A stretch of 64,000 nucleotides of DNA. Origin: Lycium barbarum. Lineage: Eukaryota > Streptophyta > Magnoliopsida > Solanales > Solanaceae. Where the stretch lies: positions 49,560,457-49,624,456 of the forward strand of contig NC_083343.1 of assembly GCF_019175385.1 (NCBI RefSeq). Direction: 5' to 3'. The position numbers and the translations under genes are program-made. Shown here one piece after another: positions 47,463 to 57,513 of this stretch; the first letter of the stretch is position 1; each line of letters begins with the position of its first letter. The notes below the pieces were generated by a model. It saw nothing but the letters and a program-made list of their open reading frames with translations. It searched no databases and was not told the origin of the DNA.

Positions 47463-48119
47463 CTAGGGACTAAACATCATCATTTCGATGACACCATCTC
47501 CATCCTTGCCATCAAACACCCCGAATTCCCCAGGCTCATCATCATCATCAGGGTCGTCATTAGAATGCAACTCCCCCTCATCACATTCCTCAGCAGCAAC
47601 TTCCATGAGATCTAGTAAATTTACATCCTCATCCTCGGGGAGTCTAGCCTCTTCTCCTAGAAGCATTCGGGAGTGAACTGTGTGTGGGGCTTTATGCATA
47701 TACCCCTGAGAGGTCCAAGTGTGATGTCTCGCACTACAGCACATATATCTTATGGATTTGGGTTATCAAGGTTGACTGCGCTGATCGCTCTTCCGCCGGT
47801 GTCAATGTAGTCTTGGCGGATTTTTCTGGCCCCTTGACCTTGGAGATGTCTATTAAATCGGTTGGTACTTCAAACACCCAATCACGTGCATCCCTCAAGT
47901 TGGCGTCAATATTCATCCTAAATGTAGTATGGGTATTACCAAGAATAGTCGATGGGGTTGTTTTGACGCACTCGTATCATCTCTTTCAACATCTAATGCC
48001 CCAAGTCCACCGGCTGCCTAATCATGAAAAAGTATACCATGCAAACCCTATCTTTGGCGATGTTAGTGTAATGGTCGAGCGGCATGATTCTATGATTTAT
48101 CAACTACAGCCACACTCAT
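47463..48119 (-). pseudogene. Element H ORF remnants, unrecognised acidic protein
   Basis: Two minus-strand pieces are visible. The upstream one (to about 47734) reads NIDANLRDARDWVFEVPTDL and then PEKSAKTTLTPAEE. The downstream one (from about 47744) has LLGEEARLPEDEDVNLLDLM followed by a run of Asp/Glu (DDPDDDDEPGEFG). They lie in different frames, so a frameshift near 47735 is likely. This looks like the C-terminus of a plant transposon-associated ORF I cannot name with confidence. No catalytic motif is seen. Confidence 0.4.
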
Positions 48120-49094
48120 TGTCATGCCCCAAATCTGAATGGGATGGACACTGCTCTATACGCAACAACTATATACTTGTAACGGGCTACTTGTCATAAC
48201 TTGAAAGATAAATGAGAAATGTAATGACTTTTGTATACAAATGTGGCCATTGGCCTGATGTATGCAACTGAGGTACAACTGAATACAAATAAACTCACCA
48301 ATACTATCTATGAAGCCTCTACGAATATCTATAACTGAAAATCTAATACAAGCATCAAGACAGGGCCCTAACCTACCTATAATCTCTAATATCAATGAGA
48401 ATACTAGACCTGACTCAGCTCCAGATAGAAATAGAGCTTATAACCTATCTGTTAAGTATCTACACTATCTAGCGAGGAAATCTGTCAAGCTATAAATATG
48501 GACCTGTAATGTGGAAAATAACAAATGCAGCATCCTCGGCAAAAGGGAATTCAGTACAAAAAAATTGTACCGAGTACGTAAGGCAGACTGAACAATCATA
48601 TGAAAGAACATCAAGTGTGTACAGATAAGTACTAGAAACAACCTCTGCAGCTGTAATATCATATCATACCAACATCTACGAGCGTAATATCATATTGTAC
48701 CAGCCTCTGTGTGCGTAATCGTCATCATCATATCGTACCTAACTAATCATATATATAGAGAGAGAAAGAGCACACAATAGGTGCCTACCTGACCGATTAT
48801 AGATTAGTGGTAAGTAATAATATAATATACATATAATACATGCATGAGGAACATTAGAAGGACATTCTGAGCTTATCGAAATGACGTAAGGTCGGTAAAT
48901 CTTTGAATAATATTATGTAGCTACTAGTCATCATAAGCCGCAATAAAAACTCAAGAATATGGATACATATGATAAGAACACAAGAACATGAATAAACATC
49001 ATTTAAGTAACATTTCAACGGAATGTTAAACATGAACAGTTATAACTATCAAGAATAAAGTCGTTGTGAAGGGACGTTCATTCAAGTTTCGATA
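48120..49094 (-). repeat. LTR fragment (Tekay-like), reverse, inside element H
   Basis: It starts TGTCATGCCCCAAATC on the plus strand, the reverse of an LTR end. It carries CAGTAC...GTACCG (48563-48583), TGACGTAAGGTCGGTA (about 48881-48896) and the AT-rich part. The promoter end is missing; the right junction is where element H LTR sequence resumes. Confidence 0.65.
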
Positions 49095-49788
49095 TAAGGG
49101 GACACATGCGAAAGAAGAAAGCAACCCAATATCGAAATTTCAATAGATAAAAACTATTGTCAAACTACAACTTTCATGTATTTTCCACAACCTTAGAATA
49201 AAAATGTTTAGCCACCCATGTTCATACAACGCATCCGAAAAATGTTTTGAAACACGAATTCAACTAAAAGAAATATGAAAAGAGATAAGCCGATGGTAAA
49301 TCTCTCAAAAGTTTCAAACGTATTTATCTGTTGTCCAAAATATGTCCCAACCGTCGTTCACATGTTAAAAACTTTTATTTATAATTTATCGTTAAGTCTG
49401 GGATAATTAGGACCAAATTTAGCGGGAAATAGAAAAACAATCTCGAGCCTGCGCCACCCTTGCGACAGGTAGGGCACATGAACAAAAATCAGATAGAGCT
49501 TGCTTTCCTATGCACCACCCCTGCGATGCAACGCGCTCAATGATTCTTTCGAGTGGTGCTCACGATCCTCTTACCACCTCATTTTCGGGCACAATGCTTC
49601 CCAACTTCACCCAATATGCTCGGAATTCCTTCACTCTTTTGCGTTGTACCTAAACATAACAAACACAGCAATGTAATCTCGAATACAATACTTTCGAATC
49701 AAATGTGCGCTTAATGTACTAAGAATTTGAGGGGAAATGACGCAAAATATATATGTGTGTGTGTGGGCTCGCGCGCCAAGTATTATCA
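49095..49788 (-). repeat. 5' LTR fragment of element H
   Basis: Aligns with about 45029-45720, more diverged than expected for LTRs of one recent element. It ends at TATTATCA (49788) after a (GT)n tract at 49753-49765. Confidence 0.6.
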
Positions 49789-50589
49789 GAGCAGGCAATG
49801 ATTCTAAGATCGTTAGTTTGGTAAAAGACCCCTTTTTCTAGACTTAATCCAACTCTTAAACTGTTTTCTCCCATGAATTAACCCGATACGGTCTGATCTT
49901 TAATGACGAAAATGGTTCTCGATTTCAATAGGTGGAAACTTGTTTTTTGGCAAAGAAATAAATTTGAAACCAATTTTGTGTGTCTCCAAAAGTATGTAAA
50001 AACAGTTTGAGTCTTAGGATGAGATATTGAATTTAGGAAAATAATTATAAGGATAATGATTTTTTGTTCAAAATTCTTAAAAGGATTTTGAGTACAAAGT
50101 AGTTTTGAAACAAAAGGAGAATTTGGTTAAGACTTGTCTTTATTTGTAAAACCATGCCTTTTAAAACAAATGGGGTAAACTAAACCATTTTCTTGAGTTA
50201 ACCCAAATATATGTTAACTTTTATTAATTTGGGCCAAATTTAAGTGGAACTCTACTCAAAGGAAAACTTTGGGAGTGTTTGGCCTAGAAAGGTATTAAAG
50301 TTTAGTTAACACTACTTGAATCATTTGAGTTAAACTCAACCAATTCTACCAAAAATCAATATGATTTCATAAGGTCTTTATTAAGTATCTCTTTCAAAAA
50401 ACATGCCATGAATAAACAAGCAAGGGAAAGACTTTACCAAAATTTCCTTACTCTATACATATCCCTTTAAACACATTTTTATGGAAATAGATACTTTTAG
50501 GCACAATTTTTTAAACCTGTATGTCAACCGCATTGTGAGGATCCCTTCTGAGGTGCCTAACACCTTTCTCGGGGGATAATCAGAACCCT
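49789..50589. other. Unassigned AT-rich stretch
   Basis: No gene. It ends with AGGTGCCTAACACCTTTCTC (50551-50570), a phrase resembling LTR or leader sequence of Tat/Ogre-type elements as I remember them. Confidence 0.4.
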
Positions 50590-51385
50590 TACTATCACGA
50601 TCCTATTAAACTAAGTCGTGCAGTCACCTACCTTTCCCACCTCGGTAGGCAAACCCTTAACTCAGCATTCACAAATAATAGAAAATAGAGGATGAAGTAA
50701 AATAGCGAAAGTCTCGCAATTACAATATAAATAAGAAAATGCGGAAGTAAATGAAATCCGCCATAATATCTGGTATGGTCATACAAGTGCATCTCATTAA
50801 AATCTACAAGTCTGGAATATCCATAATACATCAAGTCTGACTATGTCTCCGAATAGGAAATAAGACATAAATAAGAAGATTCTACAAGGCGGCGGACGTC
50901 TCGTGCTCACCTGGTAGACTTTAAGCAACTCTCGAGGCGACTATCAGCCACGAGAAACAGAAGTAGATCCAACCTGGAATTGTGCATTCATAAAAGAATG
51001 CAGCAAGTGCAGGTCAGTACAAACCACATTACTAGTAGGTATCATAGGCCGACTAAGTATATCTAGCATAATTCAGACAATAAAGTAACAGAGGCAGATA
51101 AATCAACAAGTATAAGTCAAACACAAATCAGAATCATGTACACATCATCACCTAGGTGGAAGCATCTAAACCCAAGTGTGCCAAGTCTCAATATATCCAA
51201 TCCGAAACCAAACATCACAATATAAATCATAATGCAATGCAATGCAAGGATGAAAAAATGCAATGCCATGTACACATGTACTCCGGACAGAAGTATCGAC
51301 GTCCCGGTAGCACAACCCATGGGGGTCCCGCGAAGTTTATGTACTTACTCAATCCACGATTCCGGGTATCACGACCTATTTTGCC
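50590..51385 (-). repeat. Reverse LTR fragment of family P
   Basis: Matches the last part of 39542-42279 in reverse, including TCAGTAC near 51013 and the CCCATGGGGGTCCCGCGAAG-like phrase near 51318. Degraded, no gene. Confidence 0.6.
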
Positions 51386-51696
51386 TAAGTCATATGGGTA
51401 CTTACCTTCCCACCTCAGTAAGTGAATCCTCAACCCAAAAATGTATAAATATATAAAAGAATGAAGCTAAGCAATGGAATAGGATAAATACGTAAGTCTC
51501 GCGATATAGATATAGAAGTAATAGGATAGTGTGGAACAATAACAACACCCTCAAGGTCTGGTCTGAATAACATAAGAGTATCTAAGAAGGGGAAATAGTA
51601 CAAATCTAAAATACTAATACATAAGTTTCTATGTCTCTGAATAATATAGGACATAAACATATAAAATTCTTCAAGGTAGCAGACGACCATGCTCAC
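51386..51696 (-). repeat. Second reverse LTR-end fragment of family P
   Basis: A diverged copy of 50620-50935 (TTACCTTCCCACCTCAGTAAG, then CGTAAGTCTCGCGAT, then TTCTTCAAGGTAGCAGACGA). It is cut at 51696 by the LTR of element E; CTCAC (51692-51696) is the expected target-site copy. Confidence 0.6.
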
Positions 51697-53397
51697 TGTT
51701 ACACTTCGGAAAATTTCATATCATCGTACGGTAGATAAACTGACGCAGTGTAAGAAGTATATGATGTTTCTATAAGTAAGAAGTAGTATTTAATGGTTCT
51801 AATTAATATTCCAAAGACGTTTGAGGTAAGAGAAGAAAGTTCGTTAAGAAAGGTGAAGTATACGTTGTGTTTCGGAAAGAATTTGCAAAGCACTGAGTTA
51901 ATGTCGACTTAATGATGTCTTAAAGAAGAGTTATAACTCCCCTTATGTTTTTAATGAAGTGTTAAACAAGTGTTAAGAAGGTTCCATAAGGATTGGAGAT
52001 CAAACGAAACGACGAGGACAGGTTTCGGGAAATTATGGATTGTACGGTCCTTTATATGGACCTTATATACGGCCCGTATATCAGTCCGCAGAAATCTCCC
52101 AGTGGGGGATGAGATTCTGGAGTAAATATACGGTCCAATTATATGGACCGTATAATTTGTACAATCCGTATAGTAGACCGTAGGTTTCCGGTCGGGTCAG
52201 ATTTTCTTTTTCCATATATGCACGACCCTTCTTCTTATTTCTCATTTCCTACTTCTTCCACACTCTCAAAAGTCCTAGAACCTTCTTCCAAGTATACCAA
52301 GAAAAATCTAAGGTGAAATCAAGGATCAAACACCAAAAATTAATAGAATCAAGTGCAAGAATGATAGCTAGAGTTGATGGGAGCAAGGAATCTCTTTGGA
52401 ATGGAAGCTAGGGTTTTCTTCAAGTGAACCATTTCCATCTAAAACTCATTTCTACATAATCAAACACAAGTTTTATGATCATCTTATGTTATTTAGAATA
52501 TTTAGAGGTTGAAAGACTTGGATTATGGAAGGAAGTAGAAGATTGGTTACAAATATGAGAATAGTAGCATTTTTTAGTAGTAGCTTCACATGAATCATGA
52601 TTATTGACATGTTACAATGATAATTATGTTATAAATGATATCAAGAACACGGGAGAAAGATTATATGAGGATGAATGTAATGTTGTATTATGACCATAGT
52701 TATGGATGTCCTTGAGAGGAAATTGTGAGAGTTGGATAATGTCGAACTTGACAAAGTTATTGATTGTGATATTATGAATGTTGTTATTGATAATTGGGAG
52801 TTGTTATATCATGTGGAGGAAGTTGTAGAAACAAAGGATATGCTGCCCAATTTTTGTTAGCTTTTGCTTAAGCTTAAGTATGTTATCGATTATCTAATCT
52901 TAGGACGAATTCCTTTGAATGTAGAATTATGAACTTGGAAGGAAGCGTATAGTCGGCAAGTTAGAAAGACGAATAGGTATGTGAGGCTAGTCCCTTCTTT
53001 TCAAAAAGGTATGACTCTTATATTCTTATTTTCTATATATTTCCATGACCTGCTTACGTTTCTAGAATTATAAGCCTATGACTATTGAGAACTACTTATG
53101 AGATAAAGATAAGAGATATATTATGAATATGATGCTAATAATGATGATTCAAAGTATAGAGATTCTGAAGCTCATGAGAAGATATTTCCATGAAGCTAAT
53201 GATCCTTGTACGATTCTTTGATGTTACTCCCTATTGCTAGACCCACCTTATGATGCTAGATCCTTCAAGGTGATGTATGATGATTATGGCTACTCCATAA
53301 TGTAATTGGGGGTTCTCGACCTTACGTCACCCTGATAGAGTTATAGTTTGTCTTTGAGTTCTAATGCATGCTTTATGAGATGTATATGATGATACGA

Positions 53398-53606
53398 TTC
53401 CACCGTGCCTAGATGGTTGGACATGTCACCGCTAATACGGGCTGCTTATGATTACACCGTGCCTAGATGGCCGGACATATCACCGCTAATGCGGGCTGCT
53501 TATGATTATATCGTGCCTAGATGGCCGGACATGTCACCGCTAATGCGGGCTGCTTATGATTACACCGTGCCTAGAAGGCCAGACATGACACCACTAGTGG
53601 GCGGCG
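53398..53606 (+). repeat. 54-bp tandem hairpin modules in LTR E
   Basis: About four units of ACCGTGCCTAGATGGCCGGA followed by CATRTCACCGCTAATGCGGG; the last unit is shorter and carries CCACTAGTGG. Apparent open frames across them are by-products of the period being a multiple of three. Confidence 0.9.
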
Positions 53607-53753
53607 TGCGATGATTACCCGGATGCGGGTTAACGATGTTAGTATATGTGATATGCATAACGTGTGTTTCTCTTAAAGGTTAAGCAGGTTGTATCTTCAC
53701 CTTATGTTCCATTATTTCTCTATCATGTTAGTATTATTCATGCCTTACATACT

Positions 53754-53810
53754 CAGTACAATGTTCGTACTGACGTTCTTTCTTTTTGGACGCTGTGTTC
53801 ATGTCCACAG
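53754..53810 (+). other. Triple-hairpin block of LTR E
   Basis: H1 is CAGTAC/GTACTG (53754-53772), H2 is CGTTC/GGACG (53774-53792, with a G-T wobble) and H3 is CTGTG/CACAG (53793-53810). Confidence 0.8.
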
Positions 53811-54207
53811 GTAGACAGGGAGACTGTGTAGATCCGTGGGAGCTTATCAGCAGATTCACAAGAGCACTCCACTATTCCGGAGGTGCTACTTATGATCATA
53901 TTCTTTTGTGTATATATATTTTGGGCACGACGGGGTCCTATCCCGTCCTTATGTCTAATACTCTAGTAGAGGCTCGTAGATATGTACGTATGGGTTGTTG
54001 ATGTCCCACGATGATCACATTGTACTTTTGTATATCACCTTTGTAGCCGGGAGGGCTTATGTATATAGATATGGGTTGCTTCGGAGATTATATATGTTCA
54101 GGTTGAGTATTATGATTAGCCTAATGTATGATGATTAGCCTAATGAGAGGTGCTCGGTAGTCAGCTCCGGGTACCCGTCATGGCCCCTAGTTGGGTCGTG
54201 ACAAAAG

Positions 54208-54219
54208 TGGTATCAGAGC
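54208..54219 (+). promoter_or_regulatory. Primer-binding site of element E (initiator Met-tRNA)
   Basis: A perfect TGGTATCAGAGC, four bases after the LTR. Confidence 0.92.
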
Positions 54220-54262
54220 AGTTCCGTCCTAGGGTGTGTCTACGAGCTGTGTCTAGTAGAGT

Positions 54263-54302
54263 CTTGTTTATGGGTGTGAAGCGCGCCACACTTATAAACA
54301 AG
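54263..54302 (+). ncRNA. Leader hairpin with GCGCGC loop, element E
   Basis: The best-preserved copy. Arms CTTGTTTATGGGTGTG and CACACTTATAAACAAG pair at all 16 positions (two as G-U) around the loop AAGCGCGC. It begins 43 bases after the primer site. Confidence 0.85.
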
Positions 54303-54417
54303 AAGCTGTGGGGAATTTAGGAAAATGACCATTCTTCTACTTATTAGATCGTGCCAATAGAGCCATGTTATACGATTTTCTCCTCCCTATTGGTGCGTTA
54401 TGATTTCAGCAAGGCTA

Positions 54418-54500
54418 ATGAAAGGAAAAGCTACAGCAGCCCGAAAGGAAAAGCTACAGCAGCCCGAAGGGCAAGACAGTGGCTGAAGAAGGGCTTGAAC
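54418..54500 (+). pseudogene. gag: Element E gag start, interrupted by element F
   Basis: The start is ATG 54418 (MKGKATAAR). A 23-bp tandem duplication (54421-54443, 54444-54466) shifts the frame to a stop at 54484. Without the duplication the basic gag N-terminus resembles that of D. Element F is inserted 83 bases into the gene. Confidence 0.75.
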
Positions 54501-54825
54501 TGTTATATCCCGTATTTTTGTACGTTGGATTATTCGTAAGCTAATCGACATAAGTTTAAAGACGAGATTATTTTTGGGATATGAGACAAGGACTTTTAAT
54601 CCCGATTTTTAATATGGCACGACTTGCTTGTAAATTCCAATTAGTGTAGAAATATTAATGGAGATTAGGAAGTGATTAACTATGATTAGATTATTAAGTG
54701 GGGATTAGTGATTAATTAAGATTAATTAAGTTAGTTAATCAGACAATTGAATGGGCCCACCAAATTCTAATTAAAAAAATGAAATATAATAAAATGAAAT
54801 AAAGTGGATTATTCATTATGGTAGG

Positions 54826-54857
54826 ACACGTGTAGAATTTAGGGGCTGCATATATAT
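54826..54857 (+). promoter_or_regulatory. G-box plus TATA, U3 promoter of LTR F
   Basis: The palindrome ACACGTGT (core CACGTG, the plant G-box/ABRE core) stands 18 bases before TATATATGG at 54851. bZIP and bHLH factors bind this core in plants; activity here is inferred. Confidence 0.55.
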
Positions 54858-56605
54858 GGCCTTTGATGGCTAAGGATTTACATTTTACCTTCTCATTTTG
54901 TTGAAAAAAAATTCATAGTTTAGCCACGGCTGCTCACAGCCATGGCAATCCTCTTTAAAAAAAAAAATTAATCCTATGGTACTTTACACGTCCAAGGAGG
55001 TGGTAGCAACATAAGGAATTGAATTGACAAAGAGGAAATAGTGCAATTGGTGCAAGTGAGTGTAAAATTTGCTCCAATTAAATTAAGGTAAGACCTTATC
55101 TTTTTATGGTGTAATTGGATTAGATGATGTTGTAATCGAGAGATTAACTCTCATTAAGTGGAATTGGATGCAAGAAATTATATACGTTAACGTTAAGGTT
55201 CCGTTTGGACCGTGTTGGTGTTGTTCCAATTTAGCAACGATGGGTTAAATTTGATTAGTGTTGTCGTTATTGTTGTATGGTAATTGAAGATAATTTGTTC
55301 ATGTTGAGGGGCTGGAAATTTAGTGATAAATACGTATAGGTGCTGCTGTCCATGACAAAATTATACTCTTCTCCGTGTGGTTGTAGTTTTGCGAAGTAAA
55401 GGTCGAAAATTATATTTTTGATGTTGTAGTCTTAGTGGGCTGTTTCGGATTGCTATTGAAATGGTAGCGGAGTAATTCTCTTACACATGGATGATAGTTT
55501 GTTGTTGTTGTGTTGCTGTTAATGTGGCTCGTAAATTTGGAAGGAAACAAGTGCCTAAGGTGTCGTATACGAAGCGTATAATGATCTGCTTATTGTATAA
55601 CCTTAAATGGTAATGACGTAAGTTGAAAAAGAATTAAGAGAGTATATTTGGTTGCTATTGTTGTTGTTGGTATTGCTGTGCTAATTGGAGATTAACTGGA
55701 AGTTCGGGTTAGGCAAGATATATAGAGGAAATGCTGCCCGATTTCCGTCAAGTTCTTAACTAATCAAAATCCTAATCAAGAAGTATGAACTAAGAAATGA
55801 TTCCTATAAGTGGTTGGTTGTGGATTTATAAGCTAGAAAGTTGTAGATTACTAACAATAGTGTTACTTTCATATTAAATAGGCTAAAGAGGTGACGAAGC
55901 AAACTTGGTTACGGTTAATCTATAACAGGTATGTAAAGCTAACCCTTCCTTCTTTTTGGCATGCTCTTTATGAAACAAACAGACGATGTGTATATGACTC
56001 CAAAGAAGCTCCTATTTTTAGAGACACTAGGATGGTTAATGTTCTTGATTCCCAGAACTTATTTTATTATGTCTTGATACGTGTCTATGATTCCAGAAGT
56101 TCTATTTTGATATAATCCTTAGTGACATTCGAAGGGTACTTGATATGACTGTTGTCTTGATTATCAAATGATGGTTCATTTTGATTATTCTATCGAGTCT
56201 CAGATGTGACTTAGTTTGCATATGGTTGGTCACTACTCTGCTCGTGCATGTCTCAATATATCATTCACCGAGTCCCGCGCCGGGTATGTTTTCGTGCACA
56301 GTTCAACTGCATTGTTCACCGAGCCCCTCACTAGTGGGCCGGGTACGGTATATATATATATATATATATGATGATATGATGATGTGATGATATGATGATA
56401 TGATGATGTGATTATGGCGCCAAGGATGGCATGTGATGACTTTATTCACCGAGTCCCATAATGGGCCGGGTATGATATATGATATTGATGTGCATGATTT
56501 ACATTTCATAAGGCAAGTGTATTGGCATTTTGAATGTCATACTTTTCTCCTGTAATCTCTATTTCAGTCATGATCCTCTTTATTGTATTTCGTGCTTTAT
56601 ATACT

Positions 56606-56662
56606 CAGTACATATCTCGTACTGACCACTTTCCTTCGGGGGGCTGCGTTTCATGCCCGCAG
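56606..56662 (+). other. Triple-hairpin block of LTR F
   Basis: H1 is CAGTAC/GTACTG (56606-56624). H2 is decayed (CCACTTTCCTTCGGGGGG). H3 is CTGCG/CGCAG (56644-56662). Confidence 0.7.
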
Positions 56663-57228
56663 GTACGGATAGTCGATTTGGTGATCCTCCAGCTTAGGAT
56701 TTCTACTCAGCTGTCTTGGAGAGCTCCATTGTTCCGGAGCCTAGACTTTTGGTACAGATCTTTTGATGTATATATATATATGTTTATCCAGGGGTACGGC
56801 GGGGCCCTGTCCCGTCATATTTTACTATCAATACTCTTAGAGGTCTGTAGACATATGTCTAGGTTGTGTATAAGTTTTGTTCAGCTGTGTCTATACGATG
56901 TGCTATGGATATGTTCGTCTATAGTGGCAGCCTTATCGGCCTGTGTATGGTATTGATATCTAATGGCAGCCTTGTCGGCTTGCGTATCATATTGACATGC
57001 AGTGGCAGCCTTGTCGGCTTGCGTATCATATTATGTTTTGATTAGTTATGACTCCTCAGGAGACAGGTTATCGGGATATATACATATGACGACGTTACGG
57101 ACCTTTGGAGTTCTTTTGCATGTTTCCATATTGTTCTTAGATCCAGTTTGACTATATCTAACAGGTACGTATATGAGTGTCCAGCTCGGGCACTAGTCAT
57201 GGCCCACGGGGCTGGGTTGTGACAAAAG

Positions 57229-57240
57229 TGGTATCAGAGC
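57229..57240 (+). promoter_or_regulatory. Primer-binding site of element F (initiator Met-tRNA)
   Basis: A perfect TGGTATCAGAGC, four bases after the LTR. Confidence 0.92.
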
Positions 57241-57281
57241 AGTTCATCCTCGGAGTGTCTACAAACCGTGTCTAGTAGAGT

Positions 57282-57321
57282 CTTGTTTATCGGTGTTTTG
57301 TGCACCACATCTATAAACAGG
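57282..57321 (+). ncRNA. Leader hairpin with GTGCAC loop, element F
   Basis: Arms CTTGTTTATCGGTGTT and CACATCTATAAACAGG pair at 14 of 16 positions including wobbles. The loop TTGTGCAC has the palindrome GTGCAC in place of GCGCGC, two changes that keep self-complementarity. Confidence 0.78.
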
Positions 57322-57398
57322 AAGCTACAAGACATTTAGGATGTCATCTTTCCTTCTGTCTTAGATCGTGTGATAGAGCCAGAACCTAGGAAAGATTG

Positions 57399-57420
57399 TT
57401 TCTGACCTCTTTTCCTGCAG
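57399..57420 (+). promoter_or_regulatory. Splice-acceptor-like site before the ORF of element F
   Basis: A pyrimidine-rich tract TTTCTGACCTCTTTTCCTG followed by CAG at 57420, 22 bases before the ATG. In C the equivalent TTTCACAG abuts the gag ATG. Confidence 0.5.
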
Positions 57421-57441
57421 GTAGGTGCAGATTGGCGAGAG

Positions 57442-57513
57442 ATGAAGAGGTCAGCTTCAGATAGTAGGGGTGCTAAGAAGGCCCCTAGAGTAAATTCAGG
57501 ACCCCAGGCTCCA
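57442..57513 (+). CDS. Element F small ORF, first 24 codons
   Basis: It starts MKRSASDSRGAKKAPR, basic, after the acceptor-like site. It occupies the position of gag but does not resemble the KATAAQKGKT start of the other elements. Solo LTR G is inserted after codon 24. The frame continues at 60656. Confidence 0.6.

Larger units (their letters stand above)
44447..49788 (-). mobile_element. Element H: decayed minus-strand LTR retrotransposon, possibly Tat/Athila-like
   Basis: On the minus strand, a partial 5' LTR (49788-49095), a foreign LTR piece (49094-48120), a short internal region (48119-45721) and a 3' LTR (45720-44447) follow each other. The two LTR pieces align by eye. Before the 3' LTR stands AAGTCCAAGTGTGGGG, a purine-rich tract with the style I associate with Tat/Athila-type elements; that lineage call is from memory. 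There is no recognisable RT or integrase, so most of pol is deleted. Confidence 0.55.
51697..54203 (+). repeat. 5' LTR of element E
   Basis: 2,507 bp, TGTTACACTTCGG...GGGTCGTGACA. It has TACGGNCCGTAT palindromes (52040-52190) and a TATA-like CATATATG at 52212. The donor-like site seen in sister LTRs near +240 appears lost (ACAAGTTTT at about 52466). AGGTATGTGAGG is at 52975 and the CCTTACGTCACCCTGATA block at about 53321. Four 54-bp hairpin modules (53398-53606) and the triple hairpin (53754-53810) follow. Confidence 0.92.
51697..54500 (+). mobile_element. Element E: Tekay/Del-like retrotransposon, 5' end only
   Basis: The 5' LTR, primer site, leader and start of gag are present; then element F is inserted. 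The rest of E must lie beyond the right edge of the window. Confidence 0.88.
54501..57224 (+). repeat. 5' LTR of element F
   Basis: 2,724 bp, TGTTATATCCCG...GGTTGTGACA, same family as LTR N1. U3 has ACACGTGT (54826-54833) and a TATA at 54851. Donor-like AAG|GTAAGACC is at 55085 (237 bases on) and CAG|GTATGTAAAG at 55926. Hairpin modules lie at 56268-56470 around an (AT)n run, and the triple hairpin at 56606-56662. Three GGCAGCCTTGTCGGCTTGCG-like repeats lie at 56924-57025. Confidence 0.93.

Noticed and set aside
47684..48199. 171-codon plus-strand open frame
   Set aside because: It lies antisense to the element H ORF remnant and crosses into a separate LTR fragment at 48120; it is most likely a shadow.
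49778..49793. TATTATCAGAGCAGGC resembling a primer-binding site after an LTR
   Set aside because: It sits on the plus strand at the start of a minus-strand LTR, with mismatches in the key TGGTATC part and no plus-strand LTR ending there. Chance similarity is more likely.
53405..53614. Repeat-protein-like frame (PRWPDMSPLMRAAYDY-type)
   Set aside because: It follows from the 54-bp tandem hairpin modules of LTR E, whose period is a multiple of three.
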